64,000 nt of DNA from Albifimbria verrucaria (lineage: Eukaryota > Ascomycota > Sordariomycetes > Hypocreales > Stachybotryaceae): the NCBI GenBank assembly GCA_020081605.1, contig JAHREC010000062.1, positions 868,001 to 932,000 of the forward strand, in the 5' to 3' direction. The notes beneath the pieces were generated by a model, which did no database searches, was not told the DNA's origin, and saw only the letters and a list, made by a program, of their open reading frames with translations. The position numbers and the translations under genes were made by a program. Each line of letters begins with the position of its first letter. Position 1 is the first letter of the stretch. This document shows, one piece after another, positions 24,043 through 35,309 of the stretch.

Positions 24043-27000
24043 ATGGCTTCACAGACGCACCCGTACCCATCGAGCCCAACTACGTCCAGCACAATGGCAG
24101 TCGATTTCACAAGCTACGTTTCGAGCAACCTGCATGTTGGCTATGGCGTCGGCGGACAGGAGGACAAGTTTCTGCCGCCTGCGAAACTGCCCGAATACTG
24201 GAGTTGGCTTAAGGTCCATGAGGTCCTCACCCATCACAACATTGTCGTATCTGTGAACGCTATTCGACAGGACTATTTGCGCGTCTTCTCGATCCTTGTA
24301 TACATGAATGCCGTCAACTTTCTCGAAGATGCGTTCATGCAGCACGGATTCGATGACGGTAAATTCCCTGCAGAAGAGTGCCCATGGCCCTCATCCCCGC
24401 TCTTCTCCGACTTCTGGACACGGTTCGCTCCACACCAATGGATGTTCTTCCCACTCGAGTTGCACCCCAATCGCCTCCTAGGCACGAGACTCCCACCCAA
24501 TCGTATCTTACCTTGGCGAAAGGAGAATATTTTCGGAGGTGATACATCCACTGTATACAAAATTGTTGTACATGATTCCTGCAATATGATACACCAGAGC
24601 CGCCAGGTATGTACCATGTCTTTCATCAAACTCCTCATGTTCCTGTTCCTTGAATGTCTTCTGCCAAGAACTATCTATGTGACTGCCATAGAAGTGCCAA
24701 CCAGTTTGAGTACCTGTTCAAGCAATGGCAACTTCCCATATCAGATATACCAACTAACTTCGACTCACAGCAGGGCCGTACTACATCAAGACAAAACACC
24801 TTCGCCCTCAAAACATACACGACACGTGGGGCTCACTTATACGAGAAGGAACGGAAGGCCCTCGACTTGCTTGTATACACAAAACGTTCCGACAATATCG
24901 TTGCCTACTACGGGTCGTTTCAACATGGCGAGACGTATAATCTGATACTAGAGCTAGCCAACGGAGGTGACCTGGGAGAGTTCTTGAAGAGCACGAAACG
25001 ACCACAGACTGCCCAAGAAATACATGATTTCTGGTGCAGTCTAACCAACGTGCTCAAAGGATTGTTGCGCGTGCACCAAACAACCGAGCGTGAACATGTT
25101 TCGAATACGGGCCATACCATACTCATCCTTCACGAAGACCTCAACCCCGAGAATATTCTCTTAGACCGGCCGGAGAACTCAACTTCGACATATCAGTTTC
25201 AGCCGAAGATTGCCGACTTTGGGTGTAGTGACGTGCGTAATGTATCGCCTGATGCCCAAGATGAGAATCTCAGCCTCGACCACCATGGTAGCCCCACGTA
25301 TTCCGCACCCGAGATCTCACACCATGAGAGTTATAAGCATGTTGGGCGCTACCGCATATCGGAAGCCGCCGATATCTGGGCCATGGGATGCATCCTAAGT
25401 GAGGCTTCTGTCTGGGTTGCCTTGGGCCCCGGGGGCTCGAGGAGTACACCCAGCTTCGTCAGGCCGAGACGAGGCGTATCAACAACTTCGGTGGCAGTGC
25501 CTACGGTAATTGCTTCCATAACGGTATAGAGCGGCTGAATGCTGTTAACAAGATGCACGAGCGGACTGTGGAATCTCTGCCAGCTTACGATAACATTACC
25601 AAACACATCTTGCTTGTTGTGGAGTTGTATATGATGGCCCAGGATACAGTGAAGCGATGGCCTGCGGATAAGCTCAGTGACAAAATTGGCCATATATTAG
25701 ACAGCTATAACTTGGGCGAGAATGAGGTTTCTTCAAAAGAAACTCACACGGAGCCGTAAGTGGAGCATCTCCAGATCGAGCTTCAGGAATTTCAGTCACA
25801 AGAACGACGAAAAATCAGCCTGCAATGTCCTTAAGTAAGACCTCAACCTTAGCCTCAGCCGTCAACTCATCTTCATCAAGGGAGCTCGGCTATACATCTC
25901 GAGTTGCACCAGTACCTCCTCGAAATATGAAGCACGCTTTTTCCAAAGCGGTCTCATCTAGTGCCTTTCAGTTGAGCTCATTGGGGGCTTGAACCTCCAC
26001 AGCAAGGCTGTCAGACCGACTCAAATCAGCACAAAAGTATCAGACCCGAAGACACGGATGTTAACGAAGACTGATTTCCTCAGTTTGGCAGAGGTATCCC
26101 GTTATCGAGAGGCTCGGAAGAACTACACACGTGTTGAACCACATGTTGACAAGCTCACCACGAAGCTTCGCAGCTGCCTGAGCAACAGAGACCATCTCTT
26201 CTTCTTTGAAAACTCCCAGTCAATGCACCGGCATTTAGATACGGGAATTTCTGCGTTTCAATCGCTATCTTATTTGGCTAAGCAAATTGATACAAATGGC
26301 ATCGAGTTGATCTTGGCATCCGATCCCATCAAAGTGCACCAGAGTTCCAACACAACAGGGCTCATCAAAGAGCTTCGGCGGTGCAACTTCAACCACTTTG
26401 ACCTGATGGAGAGTAGTTTCGGCCAATTTGTGGAAAAGGTCGTCTTGCCACGCCTGCCTAAGCCCAATCATCTAGTCTCAGCAGTAGGCAACAGCAGACG
26501 CCGTCCCCGTTCAGCGCCGGTCCTAAACCCCTTAGCATCTTCGTGTTTACCGACGGCCGGTGGGGAAAGGGACTCCAACATGCTGCTGGCATAGAGAATC
26601 CTGTTTCGATACTGATGCGAAATATCCTCCAGCTGGGCTTAAACAGAACCCATATTATGGTGCAATTTATTCGTTTCGGGGATGATGAGGATGGGAAGAG
26701 GTATCTTCAATACCTTGACGATAATCTCGGTCGCCAAATGCACTGGTAAGTTACCCATGACACCTTCATGTATTTGTGGCTCTAAGCTGGCTCTGCCGTT
26801 TCTGCTTGCATGTCCCAAGGCCTCAAATTTACAAGTATACGGTTGCTAATCAATCCATGTTCGTAGTGATATCGTTGATACGGAACCGATTGACGGTAAT
26901 GTAATAAAAATGTTCATTGGCGGCCTTGAAGTGAGTATGGACGGCAATGTGGAGCAAGGGACAATATCCGCAGCCGCAAACGAGAACCAGGCTATGATGG

Positions 27001-30000
27001 AGCCACTCTTCAGTAAGAACATGTCTATGGACCAACATAAGGAGGAAGGCTCAAGCCAGCACTCCGGTTCAGTTACCATGGGTATAGAACCCACAGAGGT
27101 CTTCCTGCCGATGAAAGATGTAACCTATGGCAAAACAGATAGCCACTTAGATGACCCTGGAGCCGCTCAGGCTCCCGCTCTGACAGACTCAGCATACATA
27201 AGCGCATCCTATAAAAAGTCTATAACTACTCGAAGTATTAAGCATCCTACTTCCCAGCATTCGACAAGGTCCGAGAATATGTCCACGATCGATTTCGAAC
27301 CAAGACTCCAACGAGAATCGGAAGACAAGGCCCACGAAATTGATACCAAAACTGTTTACTCAGATGAATCATTGATTCCGATTTCGAAAAAGCGCGGATA
27401 TATTAGTGCGACCGTCGATAGCCTGTGTGACATCGTCTACCTGGAAGATCCTGAAGAGGAAGATGTGAAGCGGATACATCAACTACTGCCAGAACTACTC
27501 AGAACCTTCGCTCTCAGAATTGGTCATAATACAACAACCCAAATGCATCGATCGATTATGGTTTTCATCTACAAGTATCGGGAGTGAGTTTAGATAATCT
27601 CGCAGATTTCAGAAATTGGTTGTTCGGTAGCTGACATGTCTATTAATCAGCATAATAGCCAAAAACTTCAGTAAAAGGCGGTTCGATAGTGTAGAGGAAC
27701 TGCCCATTGCCCGAATTCATGACAATAGCATGTCTTTAAACGAAAAAATGAATAGATGGAAAACAGATCCAAGCCCAGCAGACGAGGCTTTATTGAACTG
27801 CCATGATGAAATTGACACCAAAACTCCAGTCGATCACGATGCTACGTCAGAAGCAGAGGAAGAAGGACAAGCGGAAACAGAAATGCCTGAGCTCGAAGAG
27901 TATACGGGCTTTATCCTACATTCGCTAGCCTACGAATGGCTTCTTAAATATATGCGTCGTGAAATGACCTTGGCTCCGTCAATGGCAAACACTATGCGGA
28001 ATATCAGAGGAAAGATCATGGAGATACTCCTCTATCTCGAGAGGTTAGCAAAAAGAAATCTTCTGAGACCTACAAGATCATTTTCGAAGTCGATTGGAAC
28101 CCGATGGCTTTCCTCGAAGCTCAGGACTACGAAGAAGAAGCAGACGTGGTAGTAAAAATGTGATTACCTTGACTGGAGGGCCCAGTGATGCACAGGCGCT
28201 CACCTGTGGGCAGTATCTGTGCCAGACATGGCCATTAAGCGGAAACCAAGTCATGCAACTTATTCAAGATGTGCTTCGCAGTAAATCTAGCTGCAGGCAA
28301 GAATGTAGATTCTCAAATCTCAAGTCGTCTTTACTCAGCTAATAATCGGATGCTTTTAGGTGAACTATCTGATAACACCAAGATTACCGCATGGACCAAT
28401 GCATCAACATTTTTGCTGAAGCTTACGGGATAGCCGATTCCCTAGCGGAGATCGGTGAACAGCTTGCTTGGTTGGGAGCCGCCCTTCGATTATCTACGAA
28501 CGACTATGGTATTGTTTGCTGCATACCAGAAATCTCCAAAATTCACGCTGGTACCACACAACACGATGCTCATAGAATGTCCACCTCGCCAACCAGTTTC
28601 TGCAAGATAGAGTTTGCAATGCAAGAAATAGACAACGTCCAATCTTCAGGTTGTCAATGCTGGCACGGTCTTTTCGGAATCCAGTAGTAGTCGCAGGCTA
28701 CCCAATCCTACGTCGTCCCCATCAAGGATCTGGTTTGGAAATCCATCTAGATCTAATGGCAAAATTAATAGAGTCACAGCGATTGACACATTTTAACGGC
28801 AAAGTCTTTATAAAAGCTTCTCAGCTATAATATTTCCCACGCGACGAGTGGCTGATACTATCATTTGGCATTTACTATCTAACGGTTCTGATTACATATC
28901 GTATAACGATCCCAGAGTTCAGCATATTCTCAACGAGAATCAGGTTGAGGTTACAATGACGGACCTGCCGGTGAGTCGACACATTCTTGGATGGTCTTCA
29001 GACGTCCAGAATCATGCTGGTACGAATATTATATCTTTCAAGCCAAAGTAAATTTTGTCTGATCACAGGTACTTTAGGAACTTTAAGTGCAACCTATAAA
29101 ATTGACTGGTCTGGTCTGGGAGACCCAGCGAAACCTCTCCCCTCAGTAAGATAGTCGTAAGAAGCGGGAAGCTGATTCCGCGTCCAAGGGCCTCGATTGG
29201 GCGAAAGGACCGTCGAGAGTCACCTGATGGCTACTTGGGTATTCTGAAATGGATTGAGAGTAAATTCGTCCAATTCTTTGACACAAGTGACCGACGCGCT
29301 TGGCTTGTTGATGGCGCCAGCGCTGTTTTGCACCTAGTTCGTGCATCTCTTACTTATGAACAAAGCGGCAGTTTTAGTCACTTGATGTGCCTAAGGCCAG
29401 AAAACTTGATAGAAAGCCCAACAGCATCCAACAAAAGGCCGCTGCCGTTGCTGTTCTCACCAACGAGGAAAATAAACGCCTTAAAGTATGGGAAGATGGA
29501 ATAGGTTCACAAGACCATCATTCTTTTCAGTACACACCAGAACACTATACCAATGTCTTACAAAGTAAGGTAGAGTCAATTTGTCACACCCTGGAGCAAA
29601 TCATATCCTACCAAGAAGACCTCCTATGGGAGCATACAGGACCGCGAGGGCAGCTTGAAGGGTTTGACTTTATGGATATTGCTGCAGGTGAAACCTCTTT
29701 TCAGCCCCGAGCATTGACACTAAGACAGAGTGGGAGAAGCTGGGTTGATTTCATCAGAGCAACACACGCCCCAACTCTCTTCGGTCAATGTTTTGGTGAA
29801 ATCATAAAGGCTTCTAACGACTGTAAAGCCCAATGCAGCCGTTGGTCAGAAATGCCAAAGCAAATGGATTATCTTGCGGTTAGCATATGTGACCTTAAAG
29901 ATATCTCAAGAAGGAAGGGATCTGGATGTCAGAATCCAATCCGGCTCGTAGACGAGATCTACTGGCATACTCCTGATAAAATTTTTGAGACTTGTCAATG

Positions 30001-31853
30001 CAAGCATCATGAAAACTACCAAGGAGTCCATGCGGATCGAATACAGGTCCTTGTACCTGGCAGCATTCTTCGGACCTGGGATAGAACCTCAAAAACCCCT
30101 AATGAATTGAAAGATAACGGAGCCGTAATATTCGGTTACAGCGAGACATGCCCTCTAGATTGGGGAGACTACGGGGATCCGAAGATAACTGAACATTCAT
30201 TCTCCGACCGAGGGCCCCAATGTCCTGCTCTTTTTGAAAATAGTGGGAATGAGTCAAGTGTATCATCTTCAATACGTGGAAGTCTAAGTGTTCTCTCAAA
30301 GGAATTCAGTTCCTCTGAAACAAGATCTTCAAGTATTCAGCAAATACAGCAACAGTTTCCCTCTATGGCAGAGCAAGGTTCTAACAAGAAGCACTCTCAT
30401 CGAGTGTTTCGGGTCAAGGGCATCCCTAGCACGTTCGAGATCTCGGACTTACGAACAACCCTTAAGACTCATCTTGGTCTTTGTCAAGATTCGAAAGATA
30501 ATGTGTTTGTCAAGTCATTTACTGTAGAACCCAACAGAAGCACTCACGTTGCGATCGTCAGTTTCGAGAGAGTTCCAGAGAGGTTGGTAGCTGGGAATAG
30601 GTGGACACTGATCATGGATAGCGAGAACGGAGCCAACTCAAATATTATTGACAAGAAGGAGCAGATCACTGTTGACAACCACTTTCGCGGTTTAACAGTC
30701 CTTCACACACCACCAACAGAAGAGAAGCATGAAGTAGAGTGAGTAGAGAGAATCATTCCTCGCAGCCCCCTTTGCGTCTTATGTAGCAAATCGATACTAA
30801 GATTTTAAGCATTATATTGGCCTCCGGTATTGGCGGCCACGCTTATGGGTCATTTAAAGCAAAGAAAGAAGACCATATGTGGGCTCTTGATGCTCTCCCT
30901 GAGGATATTCCCACTGCTAGAATTATGATATATGGCTACGAGGCGGGCCTAGCCAACAGCAAATGCTTCCGGAACTTGAGCGATTATGGGATTGAATTCC
31001 AATGGTCTCTCCAAGGACTCTACCAGAGTAGTGTAAGTGAAGACCAAAGGTTTGTTGTTACTTCATCTTGGCTGACTACAGATGAACTTTGCAAGATTGA
31101 TCCACAGCCTCCGAGAAAACCTATAATTTTCATTGGCCATAGCGCCGGCGGATTGCTTATAAAAGAGGTATATTATAACTCTAAACACGTATGTCTGCTT
31201 GTAGTCCATAAATCTCACAAGTACTTTAGGCTATTATCCGGATGTTTGAGTCAAAGGTCGACAGTAATTCGGAGCTCCTCCAGCACATATATGGCGCGAT
31301 GTTCTTCGGTGTCCCAAATGATGGATTGAATATTGATGCTTTTATTCGAGCAGTTGGCGATAACGCAAATCGACCGTTCCTTGACTCCCTCAGTCAAGAT
31401 AACTCAGGAGTCCTTTCCACACAACGTAGAAAGTTTGAAGAAGCATTCAACTTCAAAGGCAGTTCTGAAATATATTCCTTCTACGAGAGCCATACGTCCC
31501 CTACTCTTTTGAAGGCAAGTTTCGACGTATACTGGAACTGAGAATATGGGCTCATCTACGTCTAGGCTGGCAACGGTAAATTAGCAGTTAATGGTGAGCA
31601 GAAAGTACTGGTATCTAAGACATCTGCAACTCATTGTCGTTCGTGGGAAGACACACCGGATTTTGTGTTTCCTCTTGGTCGTGATCATTCCGACCTAGTC
31701 AAATTCAATGTCAATGATGAAGATTACTACTTTGTTGTGGATAGGCTGCGAGAAATGGTTAAAAAGGCTGTTCGTTGTCAAAGATGTGCCACTAGAATGG
31801 CAGGTGTGGCTGAAAAAGTATTGGCGGTCGAAGCAAGCGTCACGAAAAAATAA
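24043..31853 (+). CDS. giant multidomain protein: protein kinase + vWA-like + uncharacterised region + SERAC1-like alpha/beta hydrolase, many frame breaks
   Basis: Reading starts at ATG 24043 (MASQTHPYP). Order: about 160-residue N-domain; protein kinase with glycine loop IFGGDTSTVYK, FALKTY lysine, HEDLNPENIL catalytic loop (HED for HRD), DFG, APE and DIWAMGC; vWA-like domain (LFFFENSQSM ... IFVFTDGRW ... CDIVDTEP); a long uncharacterised part with RRAWLVDGASAVLHLVRASL, GFDFMDIAAGE and LVDEIYWHTPDK; then HRVFRVKGIP, a typical entry to fungal alpha/beta-hydrolase modules, and ASGIGGHAYGSF ... IFIGHSAGG (GxSxG). Clear introns: 24607-24773, 26746-26866, 27584-27650, 30739-30809, 31168-31229 and a GC-AG intron 31515-31565. 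About eleven breaks (25427, 25983, 26505, 28043, 28154, 28427, 28671, 28818, 29139, 29417 and nearby) fit a missing homopolymer base. The hydrolase shares an uninterrupted frame with the preceding region, so a fusion is likely, but a separate gene starting near 30366 is possible. Junctions at 25.75-25.83 kb are unresolved. Confidence 0.65.
24520..25430 (+). other. protein kinase domain within the giant gene
   Basis: Contains all main kinase landmarks in order across one intron: glycine-rich loop GGDTSTVY, beta-3 lysine FALKTY, catalytic loop HEDLNPENILL, magnesium loop IADFGCSD, activation-segment end YSAPEI and the F-helix Asp in ADIWAMG. The Lys, catalytic Asp and DFG Asp are present, so activity is plausible; HED replaces HRD, which is common in fungal kinases of this kind. 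Confidence 0.8.
30810..31853 (+). other. SERAC1-like alpha/beta-hydrolase domain within the giant gene
   Basis: Starts right after a GTGAGT/TACTAAG/TTTTAAG intron. Shows GIGGHAYGSF (oxyanion region), RIMIYGYEAGL, the nucleophile elbow GHSAGG and ATHCRSWED, the region carrying the catalytic His in this family. In fungi such domains are N-terminal effector-type modules of many STAND/NLR proteins; here no NTPase or repeats follow. Confidence 0.75.
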
Positions 31854-32708
31854 CCTAGGAGAGGGGTATGCCCGTCACAGTCCAGGCGAAATCTTTTACG
31901 TGGTCTTGCAGAGTCAAGTCTGAGAGAAGATAGAAACGTTCAAGACACGCATCGGTCGCCTCAAACATCACTGGACTTATTAACGAAGCCTATAAAGCAA
32001 TGCTTAAATTGTTACATTTGAATTGTATGAATGATCTTCAAAGGTAATTGTATCATCAAAAGGCGTGTGAAAGAAAGGACTGAAAATTTGTACCAAAATT
32101 AACCATACATAACTGGGATGGAAGTCTTAATTTAATTATATTCAACATAGCATACCTGTAGTTATACAAAGCAATGCCACCTTTTCACTGTATCCGTAGA
32201 TTCAGAGTGATTAGCTTTCGTTCGGTTCAGGCGCAGCTCTCCTCACCAGTTCCTTGCGCGCACTTCCTTTAAGCTCCTAATTACAAAGCATGTACACATT
32301 GGAAATGTTCCATGATAGTGGGAGCAATTAGAGGTGTGTTTACCAGACAGTGTGCGCAGATGATAGATGAGAAGTGATACTTAGGGTTACGTGCTGCGGT
32401 CTTTGGGGCGAAGAATTTAGTAATATTACACATCAAATCTGTCTACATCAGCCAACGACGCCCAGTATCAGATTAATGATAAACGGAGAAGACCAAATTG
32501 ACGAGAGAAACCAGTTACCTACAGCGAGAACTGTGATTAGTATCGTTCCAGTCAGCTTTATGGTAGGATGTGTAAGTATGTATTAAAGTAAAATAAAAAA
32601 ATCATTTTTGGCGACATACATACGAGCATAGAAAAATTTGAGATGCTATGATCAAGGCATTTGTATTTAAAACCACTACCCACCATTTGCTACAAAGTTG
32701 TTTCGTTT
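31854..32708. other. AT-rich convergent intergenic region
   Basis: No gene recognised. It lies where an NTPase/repeat part would be expected after the hydrolase domain, but no P-loop or repeat coding is seen in any frame. Confidence 0.45.
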
Positions 32709-34225
32709 TCACTCGATTGCTTTGCTCGTGGGACGTGGCCCGAGCCGAGACGCTTCATACGCCATTTCAATCATCCTAGCCGCGCTGATAGAGTCTTCTG
32801 CCGACCACCAACGCTGCGGCTTCTCTCCACGAACTTTGGTCACAAACTGGCCTAGGCAGTGCCTCCACGAAGTCCAGTGAATTTCCGAGGGCTCATCAAT
32901 ATCGATTTCTTTGAAGGTATATGCTTTGATCGTCTTTGAGGTTTTCCATACTCTTTCACCATTTTTGTTGTCACGAGAGCTGCTCTGTCTCTTCTGTCCC
33001 TCTTCTTCAATGCCACCGGAGGCTGTGGTTTTCTTCCGAATGGCGTATTCGTCATCCACTTGTATACAGTGATAGACAGCCGGCTGCACGTAATTATCGA
33101 AGCGAACCAGTCTCGTCAGTTGCACCTCTTCCTCATCGCCTATGGTAACATTTTCTAACGGAGAGCCAACCAAGTCTTTGACATCCACAACGACAGGCTG
33201 ATGACGTACATTAATCGTGGGTAAGAGAGACGTCCGAGTGATTGGAGACTTGAGGTCGGCCATTGCAACGCCCACTCCGCCATTTGGAAACTTGAATCGT
33301 GCCGTGAAGCCCTGGTCGACCTTGGGCCGGCTGGGTGGGCACTGCACATTACAATCCTCGCATTCCACAGGCTCGGCGCCAAAGATGAGCCGCAAGCTTC
33401 CAATAGCATATGGCCCAAGGTCGAGCATGGCCCCTCCGCCTAGGTCATAGTTGAAGCGGATGTCGTCGAGGCTGAATTGGAAATTTAGACACCATAACGA
33501 AGATGTTACTTCAGCAACCTGCGGCTTCATGACAAAGGACATGAACGACACCCATGCAGGATGGAAAGAGAAGTGGCATGCCTCCATGAGTACAGGAGCT
33601 TTTGGCTGCTGTGACAGGACCGCATGGTTGAATAGCTCCTCGGCAGTCGCGAGAGTAGTTACACTGGGTTTCTCGAGATACACATGCTTACCAGCTTTTA
33701 GAGCCCGAATGGCCCACTCAAAATGGAGGCTGTTGGGCAGAGGGATGTAGACGCAGTCAATGCTGGGGTCATCAAGAAGCTCTGCGTGCCGTCGCTGCTA
33801 TTAGCGATGAACAATTGAGATGGTTCAATTCTCAGTGGTTTACAGAGTGAAAAACAAGCGAAATATGAGAAGAGAACATACCCTGATAGGATGTCTTGAC
33901 CTCGGGGATGCCATGTTTAGCAGCATACTGAGCTGCCCTGGAAGCATCTCTGGCGGCCACTGCTTGGATGACTACATCGGGGTGCGTCTTAGAGGGAGCT
34001 ATAAGTCCGAAAGGTCTATAGAAAGAATCATTCAAGAATATGTTAGAGAGGAAATTGTCATTGATTGAATGTGAATGGTTTGGTGCAGAGAGTGGATTGA
34101 AGGGGCGCTTACGCGAAGCTCGATGCGCCGAGGATCCCGAACCGAAGGGCGTTGAGGGCCTTTTCGGCAGCTGGAGGGCTGAAGATTTGCCAATTTCGCC
34201 AGAGTCCGCCAATGAACTGCGCCAT
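32709..34225 (-). CDS. Gfo/Idh/MocA-family NAD(P)-dependent oxidoreductase
   Basis: Start ATG 34225 (MAQFIGGLWRNW). Exons 34113-34225, 33882-34015 and 32709-33781; introns 34016-34112 (GTAAGC, branch CTCTAAC, CTATAG) and 33782-33881 (GTATGT...CGCAG). The N-terminal Rossmann motif RFGILGASSFAP is followed by VAARDASRAAQYAAKHGIP, VYIPLPNSLHFEWAIRALK and the family signature KHVYLEKPSV (EKP lysine). The length of about 440 residues is somewhat longer than the usual 350-400 because of an acidic/basic insert near the C-terminus (EEEGQKRQSSSRDNKNG). Members oxidise sugars, dihydrodiols or related hydroxyl groups with NAD(P). No frame breaks in this gene. Confidence 0.85.
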
Positions 34226-35309
34226 CTTCAGTGCTTGGGGCCAGAATTACTGCGTATCGCGCTTTGTGTTGCTGCTGCAATTGAGGCACGTCAAATTGGG
34301 CACTCAGGAGGACTCGAGAGCAATTGTACAGGCAAGTGGGAGCTTTGAAATGCAGCGACGCAACTAAAGCTCCCTGCTTTAATCAAAGTCGCCGACCGAT
34401 AGCCGAGACATGGTTGCTGTCAGGCCTTACTAGCATGACCATCCATCCCCACATGATACATGATGGAGGAGCCATCCATGGCTGGGTTTGACCGCCACAG
34501 AGTGGCTGGGCTGCTCATCTCTAAGCCTGGCCAGTCACATAGGCAAGCTCTGATGCCACTTCGCAAGAACCAAGAAAAGATGGGAATGATGAAATACCCT
34601 AAGCTCTTTGAAACATTAAGGGCGACTTTTCGGTGCCGTTCATCACTCAAGGCACTCAGCATGACATAGAAGAAAAAGGTCCAATTGGCGCTCATATTTT
34701 GTGCAGAAAGACCGGAAGCCTTTCACAATGCTTTAGATTTCTACCTGGCATTTGCTAATACCATTCTGATAGTGGGAGAGCAGAAATTCCGCATATCTGG
34801 CGCAGATACCTTGACAAAAAGTCGACAAAATATCTAGCAAAAAACAACTAGAAATATTAAATATTTTTAACAATATAGTAATAAGTTTCTGATACTATGA
34901 TAACAATTTGCTGGTAATATAATAATAAATTAAAATGTCAATGCATAGTTCTGACGATCTCTTATAAGTAAAGCCCTATTTCCGAATAGAAATCACGAGG
35001 CAGGCGAGACTTTTATCATCTCACTGTAGGTTTGCCGTTGTCCGTATGGTTTGGCTGCACGCCCTCATCAAGTTTTGTGATTCCTCAAATCCGGCGTGGG
35101 ACCATTTACAAGCCGGAAAATGACCAGCCGTCGAGATCTGCATGGCAACTGTATGCATCTGTATACGATGATGGAGAATACCCTTTAGAAGCCTCCCGCG
35201 TTCATCTCGGATTCTGCAAAATTAGACGAACAAATTCCAAGTCAGTCATATTTTTTGCCCTACATTTGGGTAGTGAACCAAGCCAACCCCATGGTCTTTG
35301 GGCAATCCA
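34226..35309. other. intergenic region with AT-rich core
   Basis: No gene. A very AT-rich stretch occupies about 34840-34970. The right part is the 3' flank of the next minus-strand gene. Confidence 0.5.

Noticed and set aside
25420..29425. Programmed ribosomal frameshifting or RNA editing to explain the many breaks
   Set aside because: The breaks lack a common slippery site or structure, occur in unrelated genes and simply follow homopolymers; sequencing error is simpler.
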